From positions 40,135 through 104,134 of the forward strand of contig JADJBW010000017.1 of the NCBI GenBank assembly GCA_016703525.1: a stretch of DNA of 64,000 nt, read 5' to 3'. Under the pieces are notes generated by a model. That model ran no database searches, was not told where the DNA came from, and saw only the letters and a list, made by a program, of their open reading frames with translations. The DNA is from Actinomycetota bacterium. Its GTDB lineage: Bacteria > Actinomycetota > Acidimicrobiia > Acidimicrobiales > Microtrichaceae. Shown here piece after piece: positions 16,162-25,800 of the stretch. The translations under genes were made by a program, and so were the position numbers. Every line of letters starts with the position of its first letter. The first letter of the stretch is position 1.

Positions 16162-16889
16162 CCGCCCCGCCCACACCCGACGGCAACCTCCAGGGCACCC
16201 TCGAGGAACTGCTGGAATCGGGCTCGACATCGAACGCTGCGCTCAACCGACTGCTCGACGACTACACTACCTACCACGCGACGCTCGTGGTCGTAGGTGG
16301 CTGCTTCCTGCTGGCGCTGGTGCTGTTCACCGGCTTCTGCTGGAAGCAGTACCGGGGATCGCGAGCCAGCGGTGCCGGCACCCGCACCTTCGAGCGCAGG
16401 ACCTACGCGGGCCTCGGCCTGTTGAGCGTCGCGGTCAGCGCTCTCCTGGCCGTGGTGGTGGCCGCGAATCTCAGCAACGCGCTCGATGCTCGCCATGGCT
16501 TCTCGGGCGTCGTCACCTCGCTGGGATCGCCGCCGGCGAGCAGCAGCCGGGCCGGACTACAGCTCGAATTCTCCACGTGGGTGCAGTCGGGCGACGCCGC
16601 CACCCCGTCACCGATCGAGGATCGGATCAACGATCGCCTCGCCTGGCAGCAACCCAAGGCGCTCATCACCGGTGTGCTGCTGGTGCTCATCACTGCGTTC
16701 AGTGCCCGCGCCTGGCGCGGTCTGCTGTGGGTCTCGCGAGTGCCGGCCCGCCCGTGGGCGGCGCGGGACCGGTTTCGGCTGGCCGTCGCGATCGGCTCGG
16801 TTCCCATCTGCCTGTTGCTGATGCTCATGGTCATCGGCAACACCCAGGCATCCGTCGCCCCACTGACCATGACGATGCTCTTCGGCTGA
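16152..16889 (+). CDS. membrane protein of unknown function
   Basis: The 245-residue protein has about four hydrophobic segments (near 45-65, 85-108, 170-188 and 208-232) with an extracytoplasmic region of about 65 residues between the second and third. No family is recognised. It starts at ATG 16152 with the text MIT, just as the ABC ATPase downstream does, because both starts lie at the end of the same duplicated cassette. Divergence from the NarL-type system suggests that it is part of that stress response. Confidence 0.65.
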   Translation: MITPAPPTPDGNLQGTLEELLESGSTSNAALNRLLDDYTTYHATLVVVGGCFLLALVLFTGFCWKQYRGSRASGAGTRTFERRTYAGLGLLSVAVSALLAVVVAANLSNALDARHGFSGVVTSLGSPPASSSRAGLQLEFSTWVQSGDAATPSPIEDRINDRLAWQQPKALITGVLLVLITAFSARAWRGLLWVSRVPARPWAARDRFRLAVAIGSVPICLLLMLMVIGNTQASVAPLTMTMLFG

Positions 16890-16929
16890 CGACACGAGGC
16901 CGACCTCACCTCGTGCGAGGTGGGCGCCC

Positions 16930-17072
16930 GCGCAACACCGACGAAGGTCGACACCGCACTCGACGAACGGCCAATTCTCCGCGGCCGCCGCGATCCCTTC
17001 GGACATCGGATCGTCGCCCTCCGCCCGATGCGGCGGCGCACCGACCGGTTCAGGCTGGACACATGATCACGA
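16930..17072 (+). repeat. regulatory cassette, copy 2
   Basis: This is the second copy of the cassette at 16019-16161, placed directly upstream of and into the first codons of the ABC ATPase gene. The ungapped alignment keeps the same distance from conserved blocks to ATG in both copies, so promoter and operator spacing are preserved. Confidence 0.75.
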
Positions 17073-17977
17073 CCACCGCTCTCACGAAGAGCTACGACAC
17101 GACTCCCGCCGTGCGCGACGTCTCGCTGCACTGCGAACCCGGCACCATCACCGGCTTCCTCGGGGCCAACGGCGCCGGCAAGTCCACAACCCTGAAGATG
17201 ATCGTCGGGCTGGTACGACCCGATCGCGGCACCGCGACGATCGACGGCCGGCCGTTCGTCGAGTTGCCCAACCCGACGCGAGTGGTCGGCCTGCTGCTCG
17301 ACGCGTCTGCGATGCATCCGGGGCGCAGCGGCCGGGCGACGCTCACGATCGCGGCGCGTATGGCCGGCGTTCAGCCGAAGCGAGTCGAGCACCTGTTGGA
17401 CCTCGTCGGGCTCGCCGATGCCGCCGACAAGCGAGTTGGGAGCTACTCCTTGGGTATGCGCCAGCGCCTCGGCGTCGCCCAGGCCCTCGTCGGTGAACCG
17501 CGGGCGCTGATCCTCGACGAGCCGGCGAACGGGCTCGATCCCGAGGGCATCGCCTGGATGCGAACGTTGCTCCGAGACTTCGCCGACCACGGCGGCACGG
17601 TGCTGTTGTCGAGTCACCTGCTCCACGAGGTGCAGGCCACCGCCGATCATCTCGTCGTCATCTCCGGCGGTGCCGTCGTCGCCGCCGGTCGGCTGGACGA
17701 CCTGCTGGCCAGTTCGACGATCCTCGTGCGCAGCCCCGACCCCGCTGCCCTCGCCGCCGCGCTCGGGTCTGCGGGGATCGACTACACCGCCGGGCCCGGG
17801 GACGCGTTCACCGTGGATGTCTCGGAAGGCCGGGTCACGGCCGAGGTGCTGGCCGGCGTCGCCCGCGACCATCAGGTGCTCCTCACCGAGCTGCGTCAGT
17901 CCGAGACCAACGGGCTCGAGCAGCTGTTCTTCTCGCTCACCGCTGCGGCGGCTCCGACCCAGGAGGTCGCGGCATGA
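17063..17977 (+). CDS. ABC exporter ATP-binding protein
   Basis: A 304-residue ABC ATPase with Walker A GANGAGKST near residue 37, an unusual signature YSLGMRQRLG, and Walker B ALILDEPANGLDPEG. The SLGMRQRLG signature is typical of actinobacterial exporters of the daunorubicin/bacitracin type. Its partner is the permease that overlaps its stop (ATGA). The upstream cassette copy suggests shared control with the membrane protein at 16152 by the adjacent two-component system. The substrate is unknown; a lipid or cell-envelope antibiotic would fit such systems. Confidence 0.88.
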   Translation: MITTTALTKSYDTTPAVRDVSLHCEPGTITGFLGANGAGKSTTLKMIVGLVRPDRGTATIDGRPFVELPNPTRVVGLLLDASAMHPGRSGRATLTIAARMAGVQPKRVEHLLDLVGLADAADKRVGSYSLGMRQRLGVAQALVGEPRALILDEPANGLDPEGIAWMRTLLRDFADHGGTVLLSSHLLHEVQATADHLVVISGGAVVAAGRLDDLLASSTILVRSPDPAALAAALGSAGIDYTAGPGDAFTVDVSEGRVTAEVLAGVARDHQVLLTELRQSETNGLEQLFFSLTAAAAPTQEVAA

Positions 17978-18753
17978 CCACGTCAATGTTCTCCCGAATT
18001 CCCGACATCGACGCGGCGCAGTCGACCGCGGGACCCATCCCGTTCGTGCGGCTCGTTCGGGTCGAGTGGGCCAAGGCCACCGACACCCGCTCCGCCCGCT
18101 GGCTTCTCGCGCTCGTCGCCCTGTCGACCATCGCGATGATGCTGGTGCCGGTCGTCGCCCCGACGACCTTCGAACAGACCGACGCGAGCTACCTCCGCGT
18201 CGCCGCTCTCGGGCTGACGATCCTCCTGCCGGTGGTCGCGATCCTGCTGCTGACCGGCGAATGGAGCCAGCGCAGCATCATGATCACGTTCACCCAGGAA
18301 CCGCGCCGTATCCGAGTCGTGAACGCCAAGCTGGCGGTGTCGATGGTGTTGGGTGCCGGTGCGGCGGTCTTCGGCGGGGCCGTGGCCGCGGCGGGCATCG
18401 GGCTGGCGGCGGCATCGGGCCGCACCCTCGGCGCGAACCTGACCGTCGGCGCAATCGCCGGCTACGTGCTCTTCGTGATCCTCAACGTGTTCGGCGGCGT
18501 CGCGCTCGGGGCGCTGCTGCAGAACTCGGCGGCCGCCGTCGCCGCCTCGTTCGCCCTCCCCGCCGCGTTTGCGCTGCTCGGCGCGGCTTCGCCGCTGGTG
18601 TCGGACTGGATCGACATGTCCTCGACCTGGAACTGGGTGCTCGAGAACGACTGGGCCGGCCACGTGCCGCAGATCGCGTTCTCAGTCGCCTTCTGGGTGG
18701 CGATCCCGCTCGCCGCCGGCGTTGTTCGCACGATACGTCGCGACATCGGGTAG
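17974..18753 (+). CDS. ABC exporter permease
   Basis: The 259-residue protein has six hydrophobic segments in the ABC-2 arrangement, beginning near residue 41 (WLLALVALSTIAMMLVPVV), with the cytoplasmic text TGEWSQRSIMITFTQEP typical of this permease class. It forms the membrane part of the exporter with the preceding ATPase; the ATG overlaps that stop. Palindromic sequence follows. Confidence 0.82.
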   Translation: MTTSMFSRIPDIDAAQSTAGPIPFVRLVRVEWAKATDTRSARWLLALVALSTIAMMLVPVVAPTTFEQTDASYLRVAALGLTILLPVVAILLLTGEWSQRSIMITFTQEPRRIRVVNAKLAVSMVLGAGAAVFGGAVAAAGIGLAAASGRTLGANLTVGAIAGYVLFVILNVFGGVALGALLQNSAAAVAASFALPAAFALLGAASPLVSDWIDMSSTWNWVLENDWAGHVPQIAFSVAFWVAIPLAAGVVRTIRRDIG

Positions 18754-18829
18754 TCGAAGCCGTGGCGGCGCGCCTGGTTCGAGCCTTTCGGAGCGGCGGA
18801 CGAACCGATCCGGCGGGTCCGGTCGATTG

Positions 18830-18876
18830 GGCGCCGGCGCCAGGAGCGCCGGCGCCGGGCCTGTCGGCTCAGGCCC
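18830..18876. terminator. paired hairpins between convergent permease and jetD
   Basis: GGCGCCGGCGC and GCGCCGGCGCC (18830-18840, 18846-18856) form an 11-bp stem with a 5-nt loop. GGGCCT and AGGCCC (18857-18862, 18871-18876) form a second stem. They end both convergent transcription units. Confidence 0.55.
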
Positions 18877-18896
18877 GTCGACCCATGCCCGTCGGC

Positions 18897-20108
18897 TCAG
18901 GACTTCAGCAGCGCGGGCAGGAGGCGCTCTTCGTGGACAACGAGTCGGCGGCGGTCGAGCTCCTCGGACAGCTGCGGGTCCCAGGGCGTTCGAGGCGGGC
19001 GCCTGGGCTCGGTCGGCAATCGCACACCCTCCCTCGCCGCGGAACCGAGAGCGTCGAGGTAGTCGGCGGCGGTCATCCGCCAGGGCCGGACGCCGCGTGC
19101 CGCCATCCGAGCGCACAGCGTCAATCCGGCTGAGTCGAAGTCGCCGTGGTACAGGACGACCGCGCCGGCATCGAGCAGTTGGTGCACGAGCAGTTGTACG
19201 GCTCCCGACGGCGAACCTCCGGCCGAGACAACGGCCCGCTCCACCCGCTGCTGTGCCGCGGCCTCGACGATCCTCGGGTTCTCGACCACCAGGACCTCGG
19301 CGCCGTCACGGATCCGTATCGGGTGTGTCCTCAGCGCCATCCGGCTGAGATGCACGGGTATCCCGGCTGTCGTCGCGGCGTCGACGACGGGAGCCAGCCC
19401 GCCCACGGCCGGCAGTCGCCAGGTGAGGACGGGCCCCGATGTCAGGTCGAGATCGACCCCGGCGGAGGTCCACGCCCAAGCCGCGCGGTCCGGATCGCGC
19501 TGCTCGGTCCGCAGGGCCAAAGCCCGGCTGACCGCGGCCTCGAGTCGGCGACCCGAATCGAGGCGATGCGCGTCGCCGAGCACCTGGGCGGCCAGGTCAA
19601 CTCGCGCGATGGGGCCGGACCCCTCGCGGCTCCGTCGCTCGATCTCGTCGAGCACCCGCCGAACGTCGCCGACGGTCTCGACGGCACCGCCTGCATCGAG
19701 GTCGCGCAGCAAACCGGCGCGTATGACCCCGTCGACCCACGCTTCGGCCCATGGCTCGGGCCACGCGGCGGCGCCGTCTCGCGCCGCCTGGCGGGCGGCG
19801 GATCCTCGCGCTCTGGCTGCCCGCCGCAGCGCGCCTGCTTCGGAGATGCCGAAGCCGAGCGCCGCGAGTGCGCCCGGCAGGTCGGTGCCGACGCCGAGGC
19901 GCACGAGCGATGCTTCCAGCTCGGCAAGATCGATGAGTGCCGGAGCGCTCGGGCGGCCGAGCAGGCTCTTCACCGTCAGCCGACCGGCCGCGTCGAGCAC
20001 CGGCGTCCTGACGCGCCCGCGGTTCTCTGCCCCGTAGCGCTCGAGTCGACGGCGCACCGCGCTCCAAAGCGGCGCCATCGACGGGTCGGCCAGTGACGGT
20101 GGACTCAC
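18897..20108 (-). CDS. jetD: Wadjet JetD-type nuclease subunit (DUF2399, Toprim)
   Basis: The 403-residue protein matches the DUF2399/TIGR02679 family. Its C-terminal half holds a topoisomerase-VI-A-like Toprim fold with the catalytic glutamate E276 (VLVVENP) and the DxD pair D323/D325 (HGDFDSAG). In Wadjet systems JetD is the nuclease that cuts circular plasmid DNA trapped by the SMC-like JetABC complex. GTG 20108 overlaps the stop of the jetB gene by 4 nt. It is the last gene of the four-gene operon, and all catalytic residues are present. Confidence 0.85.
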   Translation of the reverse strand: MSPPSLADPSMAPLWSAVRRRLERYGAENRGRVRTPVLDAAGRLTVKSLLGRPSAPALIDLAELEASLVRLGVGTDLPGALAALGFGISEAGALRRAARARGSAARQAARDGAAAWPEPWAEAWVDGVIRAGLLRDLDAGGAVETVGDVRRVLDEIERRSREGSGPIARVDLAAQVLGDAHRLDSGRRLEAAVSRALALRTEQRDPDRAAWAWTSAGVDLDLTSGPVLTWRLPAVGGLAPVVDAATTAGIPVHLSRMALRTHPIRIRDGAEVLVVENPRIVEAAAQQRVERAVVSAGGSPSGAVQLLVHQLLDAGAVVLYHGDFDSAGLTLCARMAARGVRPWRMTAADYLDALGSAAREGVRLPTEPRRPPRTPWDPQLSEELDRRRLVVHEERLLPALLKS

Positions 20109-21244
20109 AGCAGTTCCATCTGTTCACCCGCACCGGCGGGCCGCTCGACCACCTCTCGGAAGCGCGCCGCGCCGGGAAGGAGGCGCACCCCAGGGGTCGG
20201 CGCGCTTCGCGCTTCGGCCAGGCGCAGCGACACCAAGAGCTCGCGGATGTCGCCGAGCAGCAGGTCGGGCCTGGCCACGAGGTCGCCCTTCCACCGGCTC
20301 CGGTGCGGGTGGGAGAGCTCCGCGAGCAGCTCGGTTGCGGACTCGTCGGTGATCCACCCGTCGAGGCCGCGGTCGTGCAGCGCGGCGATGAACAGCAGAG
20401 CGGCGTGGCCGACCGTGCCCGAGGCGGGAAATCTGATCGCCGAGAGACGACCGTCGTGATCGATCGCCGCGACGCCTTCGGCCCGCGCCTCGAGGGTGAG
20501 CCCGAACATCTCTTCGAGTAGCCGAGCGTCCTCGCCGCGCCGTCGTCGCAGCTCATCCCACTCGTCGTCATCGAGGTCGTCGCGGTACAGCACGGGGTCC
20601 TCCACGAGACGTGCGCGCAACCACGCCCGTAACGAGGCCCGCCGATCGGCGGCCGCCAGCATCTCCTCAGCGCTGGTCGAGGCGGTCAGTCCGTGCACTG
20701 CTCCGAGCGGAACCATCGCGATGCGGTCGGGCCGGGTGCGCAGGACGGCGTCGGCCTCGGCGTTCTCCTTGTAGTCGTCGATGCGGTGATGGAGTTCCTC
20801 GGCCAGCCCGTGGTCGATCATCCACTTGAGCACCGCGACCTGCGCTCGGCGCTGGGTTGCGTCGTCGTCGAGGTCGATCGAACCGTCCGCGGCGGCTGAG
20901 CGAACCCGGTCCACCAGATCGCGAAGCGACACCACCGCTGGGCCGGCGATGGTGGCCGCGAGCGTGAGGACGAGCAGCACGTACTCGAGATGGTGGAACG
21001 CCCGACCGGAGTGGGTTCGAAGGGGCCTGTCGGACACCCAGCCGATCTTGGAAAGCCGCGCGGTGTCGGCCGATACCTGGAGTCGGTAGCCCAGACGTTG
21101 CGTGAACCAACGGTCGAGCTGCTCCTCGTGGCGACGGATCAGGGTGAAGAGTTCCGGGTCCGCCTCCGCCACGGTGAGCGGGTGCTGCAGGAGGTGGCGG
21201 GCCGCGAGCCGCTGTTCGCCCGCCGCCTGGGGGTCTTCAGCCAT
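20105..21244 (-). CDS. jetB: Wadjet JetB-type subunit (DUF2398)
   Basis: This 379-residue protein matches the DUF2398/TIGR02678 family by overall text (LAARHLLQHPLTVAEADPEL, RLGYRLQVSADTARLSK, LLVLTLAATIAGPAVVS). In Wadjet complexes JetB is a winged-helix kite-like subunit that bridges the kleisin JetA and the SMC-like JetC. ATG 21244 overlaps the end of jetA by 8 nt, and its stop overlaps the jetD start. No damage is seen. Confidence 0.8.
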   Translation of the reverse strand: MAEDPQAAGEQRLAARHLLQHPLTVAEADPELFTLIRRHEEQLDRWFTQRLGYRLQVSADTARLSKIGWVSDRPLRTHSGRAFHHLEYVLLVLTLAATIAGPAVVSLRDLVDRVRSAAADGSIDLDDDATQRRAQVAVLKWMIDHGLAEELHHRIDDYKENAEADAVLRTRPDRIAMVPLGAVHGLTASTSAEEMLAAADRRASLRAWLRARLVEDPVLYRDDLDDDEWDELRRRRGEDARLLEEMFGLTLEARAEGVAAIDHDGRLSAIRFPASGTVGHAALLFIAALHDRGLDGWITDESATELLAELSHPHRSRWKGDLVARPDLLLGDIRELLVSLRLAEARSAPTPGVRLLPGAARFREVVERPAGAGEQMELL

Positions 21245-22898
21245 CGGCCGTCCTCGCGATGCCGGGTTGCGGCCTGTCGGCCGTCGCGAGCGGTCGGACC
21301 GAACGGTCGCCGCCGTGTGAACGTTCGACCGTCACCACCAGATCCGCGATCGTCAACGTGCCGTCCGCGGTGGAGATCGTGAGGCTCGTTCCCGCGCAGC
21401 GCTCGACGCGGCACCGCAGGTCGCCGTCGACATGGGTTGCCGCGTCGCCGGTCGGCCCCAAACGAGCGAGCGTCGCTCCGATGAGTGACTGAAGCCGATG
21501 CAGGGCTGCCGGTGAGACGACCGCCCCATCGAGATCGGTCGACGTGAGTTCGTCCTCCACCTGGCGGAGCCTCGCTCGCTGCCGCTCACGCTGGTCGCGC
21601 ATCAGGCGTTGCGCGAGCGAGCGGTCGGGGATCGGCGACGAGTGGCCCCGCGCCGCACGATCTCCGCGTTCACGCAACGAGATCGGAACGGTCGCGGGCG
21701 GTGCCTCGGCCCACGGCGTGCCCGCGGCGACCGGGTCGTCGATGTCGCCCGCGGGCGTACCCCAGTGGACGGTCGGGCCGAGCCCGAAGGCCGCTTGAGC
21801 CAGCTTCGGTGCGTACACCGGCCCGCTGCGGTCGATCAACGACGCGAGCCGAACCAGGTCGGCTCGACGCGATGCCCCGCCGATGCCGATGCGCGACAGC
21901 CGCGTGAGGTTGAGCGTCAGGGTCCGGATCGCCGCGATCGCATCGTTTCGGAGTCGCGTCAGCCTCGCCGGACCCGCGCCGCCATCGCAGAACCACGATC
22001 TCAGGTGCTCCCAGTCGGCCGCTGCGGTTCCCGTTCGGTGGGCCACGACGACCGCTCCGACGATGCCGGCGTCGTCGACTCGGGCGGCGAGGCCGCGGCC
22101 CATTCGGGCGATGATCTCGGGAACGCGCGGCGCAAGCTCGTCGAGCGCGACCGCCACCGGCCCGGCCACTCGGTGGATCTCGTCGAGCTGTTCCGCGACG
22201 TAGGTGACAAGCACCTGGGCGAAGAACGTGAGCTCCGCGTGAGAGAGGTCGTAGCGCGACTGCCATTGATTCAACGCGGCGAAGAAGCGCGTGATCTCCC
22301 CGGTGAAGTCGTCGTGTGGTCCGAATACCTCGCGCACCCGGTCGGCCACGAGTTCCGGGTCGGTGTTCGCGATGTCGAGATCGCGCAGCGCCCGGAGCGC
22401 GTCGTGCAGGGAACGAAGCCGGCTCGCTGACACGTCCTGCACCTCGTCCACGCGGCCGAGCACCGTCTCGACCACCTCGTAGACGTCCTGGCCGGCGCTG
22501 GTGATGAGATAGCGATTTCGTCGGCGGTAGTAGTCCGCCAGACTCGTCGGGCTGCCGACGGAACTCGAAACGGCCAGGTTGCCCCAGCGTCGCAGGCTCT
22601 CGAGGCGCTCGGCGACCAGCGCCGCGTCGAGCGGCGTGCCGAGTTCGGCGAGGCGCTGCGACACATCGTCGGGTGTGAACTCCGCGAAGAACGTTCCGGC
22701 GAACACTCCGATGATCGCCCGGTAGTCACGCCACTCGGGACCTCCCAGGTACGCGAAGAGGCGTCGGCCGGCGTCCGCAGCGTCGGTCGCTCCGGTCGCT
22801 CCGGTGGTGTCGGTGGCGTCCGCAGCGTCGGTGGTGTCGGTTCCGACGCGTCTGCGCTCACCGCCGGGATCGGTCGTCGCGATCTCCTGCTCGTTCAT
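21237..22898 (-). CDS. jetA: Wadjet JetA-type kleisin subunit (DUF2397)
   Basis: The 553-residue protein matches the DUF2397/TIGR02677 family (RLFAYLGGPEWRDYRAIIGV, TFFAQVLVTYVAEQLDEIHR). In Wadjet complexes this kleisin-like subunit links the ATPase heads. Its first ~45 residues are a simple Thr/Asp/Ala/Gly repeat (TDAADATDTTGATGATDAAD) encoded by short tandem repeats; such a tail is not expected in the family and may be a recent expansion or a misplaced start. ATG 22898 overlaps the end of jetC by 4 nt. Gene order here is jetC-jetA-jetB-jetD. Confidence 0.8.
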   Translation of the reverse strand: MNEQEIATTDPGGERRRVGTDTTDAADATDTTGATGATDAADAGRRLFAYLGGPEWRDYRAIIGVFAGTFFAEFTPDDVSQRLAELGTPLDAALVAERLESLRRWGNLAVSSSVGSPTSLADYYRRRNRYLITSAGQDVYEVVETVLGRVDEVQDVSASRLRSLHDALRALRDLDIANTDPELVADRVREVFGPHDDFTGEITRFFAALNQWQSRYDLSHAELTFFAQVLVTYVAEQLDEIHRVAGPVAVALDELAPRVPEIIARMGRGLAARVDDAGIVGAVVVAHRTGTAAADWEHLRSWFCDGGAGPARLTRLRNDAIAAIRTLTLNLTRLSRIGIGGASRRADLVRLASLIDRSGPVYAPKLAQAAFGLGPTVHWGTPAGDIDDPVAAGTPWAEAPPATVPISLRERGDRAARGHSSPIPDRSLAQRLMRDQRERQRARLRQVEDELTSTDLDGAVVSPAALHRLQSLIGATLARLGPTGDAATHVDGDLRCRVERCAGTSLTISTADGTLTIADLVVTVERSHGGDRSVRPLATADRPQPGIARTADG

Positions 22899-25800
22899 TC
22901 AGCGTCGGTCCGCGTCGTGCCATCCCAGTACGAGTGCTCCAGCACAATGACCCCCGCATCCGCGTCGCGTACGACCTCGGTGATCGCGAGTTCGGGCACG
23001 GTGGAGTGGGTGCCCCACAGCCGCTCGCTCGTGGCGATGAAGTCGAGGTCGAGGTCGACGAGAAGCCCGAAGAGCTTCGCGTGGTTGTCCTCGGAGACCT
23101 TGGCGAACGCATCGTCGAGCAGCAGGAATCTCGGTGCCTCGGGAGCGGCTTCGGCGAGGCCGTCGCAGGATGCCGCAACCGCGGCGAACAGCGGCTGGTA
23201 CGACACCATCTTCTTCTCGCCTTCCGAGAGCGCGGTGCCCTTCCTCAGCCGCTCGGGTTCGCCTCCCGGTCGGTGCACCATGACGGCCATGCGGTGCCAG
23301 CTCCGGTAGTCGAAGATCCGCGCGATCAGCGCGGCGTAGGTGGCCTCCGGCTCGGCGCGGCGCGCGTTGTCGATCTGCCTCGACAGCGCCGCGACGAGCC
23401 GAGCATCGGCGTCTGGATCGCTGCGCAGATCGTGGCGCGTCGCGAGCAGCGCGACCACGTCGTTGGTCTCGGGGGTGAGGTCGTCGCGGCGGCGCCAACG
23501 GAGGCTGACCCCGACGCCGTGGGTGGTCCGTACCGCCTTCAGGCGCGCGTTGACTCGATCGACGAGTTCGGTCGCGGCGTGCATCTTCTCGGCGACCTCG
23601 TCGGCGATGAGCCCCTGCAGCAGGTTGCGCAGCGCCGTGTCCTGTTGGGATGTGAGCAGCCCCTGGGAGGTTCTGAGTTCGGCCGCGGCGCGGAGCGCAG
23701 CGCGCGCGAGCGGCATGGTGCCGAGCGGCCCGACCACCTCGATCTCCAGCGGCAACGCCGGGTTCGAGTTGCGGTCCTGCGCGTCCCAGCCGGCGCCGAG
23801 GTCGGGGCGGCGCGACCGGAGCGCGTTGCGCACGTTGTCGGCCGGCGTGTGCGGGGCCTCGGGGACGAGGTCGAGCAACGCTGCGGCGTAGGTGCGAAGC
23901 CCGGCCGCAGTCGACGGCACGCCGGGCATCCGTGCGAGCGGATCGAGATCGCTGTCGGTCGCGGCTTCGCCCGAAATCGCGGAGCTCTCATCGGAGGGTG
24001 CGGCGGGCTCGTGAGCGGCGGCGAGGAGGCCCGGCACGGCTACCGCCGCCTGGAGCCGCGACAGCGCGGCGGCGCACGTGGCCTCGCTCCGATCGAGTTC
24101 GGTGCGCGCCCGGGCGACGTCGGCCTTGCACTCCCCGGTGCGTTGCTGCGCCGGCCCGTGGCGTTTGTGTGCCTCCCGGAGCTCGTGCCGCGCGTGGTTG
24201 AGCGACGTCTCCGCGGCGCCGATCGCCGACAGCACCTCCCGAGCATCGGCGCCGGAGTCGGTCTTCGAGCGTCGCGAGTTCGGCCTGGGCGGCTGCGAAG
24301 TCGCTGAGCGCTCGCTGGCGCCGGGCGTCCTCGTGCGCCCGTGCCGATTCGGCCTCGCGCCAACGCCGCGCCGCGGCCATCCACGAGCGAACCTCGTTCG
24401 CTAGCGCGTCCAGCGCTAGGCCGACGTGATCGGCTCGTGGCGGCAGGTCTCGGCATGCCTCCGCGACCGATCGAAGGGCGGCGCGATCGTGGGGGAGGTC
24501 GAGTTCGGCACAGCGACGGCGTACGAGTTCGAAGCGTTGGGCGTGCGTTCGCTCCGCCGCGTCGCGAGCCTCGATCGCTTCCGACACGCCGGCTTCGGCG
24601 CGCGCCACCGACTCCTCGGCGATATCCAGGCGGGTGATCGCGGCGACAAGGCCGTCGGTCGGCGGCAGGCGGACGTGGAGCGAGTGTGCGGCCGCCGACA
24701 TCGCCGCGACCGCGTCGAGGTCGATGCGAGTGCGTTCAGCGACGGCCTGAGCCGCGGCGAGTGCCTGGGCGGCCTCGACCCGCCGCCGCTCCAGTGCCGC
24801 TCGACGCGCGGTGATGCCGATGTGTTCGGCGAGCCCCTTCACATGGCGCCCTCGCAGGGGGCCGACCCGGAACCGCCCGTCGAGGGTGACCACGGCGGAC
24901 GCGGTCGTATCGTCCAGCAGGTCGGCAGCGTCGATCGAGATGGCGCCGAGGATCGCTCGGATCGCAGCGGACAGCGGTCCGGCGCGTTCGCGATCGCGCG
25001 CATCATCGACGGTCACGAGCGAGTCCAAGGAACGGGAGACCGGCGCACCGGCGGCCACGACGAGCTGGCCGTCGCGGGAGACCAAACCCTGATCGGTCAG
25101 CTCGGCAGCCAACAGCCCGGATGCCTCGAGCGCGCCTTCGAGCGCGGCTTGCTGCCGATCGTCGAGTTCGTGTGAGAAGTCGATGAGCTCGGCGAGCGAC
25201 GGGTCGGATCGGGCCTCCTGCCACGGCGCGGACGGTGGATCCGGGAGCGTGCGCGCCGCCAGTTCTGCGACGAGTTCGTCGGCCTCCCCGACGCGAGCGA
25301 GCTCACCGCGGAGCCGGGCGCTGAGCGTTGCGTCGAGTTGGGCGTGCGCATGGCGAACGGCGTCGATTCGCTCACGTCGTTCGGCGAGCAGGGCGGCGTG
25401 TTCGGTGGCGACCCGCCCGACCTCGATCGGCGTCGGTGACGGTTCGCCGCTCAGGTGTGCTGCGTCGGCGATGTGGTCGGCCAGCTCGCGGTCCCACGAA
25501 CCGGCCGAGGCCGACCACGCGTCGGCCTCGTGTCTCGTCTCGCCACGCGCCGCGTCGCGTCGTTCGTTGGCCGCGACTCGACGGCGTTCGGCGTCCACCG
25601 TGCGTCGCTCGGCCTGGGCGAGTTCGTTGGCAGCCGCGTCGACCGAGGCGAGCAGGCCGTCGGTTTCGGCGACCTCATCGCTTCGAACCTGGGCCGCCGC
25701 TCGAAGGGCGCGCAGCGACGCCCGGGCGTCGAGGTCGTCGAGTTGGCGCGCCGGAGCCGGGGGAGTGCCGGACTCGCCCGCAGCGAGCGTTGCCGACGCG

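Noticed and set aside
24235..24290. Programmed ribosomal frameshift in jetC
   Set aside because: No heptameric slippery site or following stable structure was evident; mutation or base-call error is simpler.
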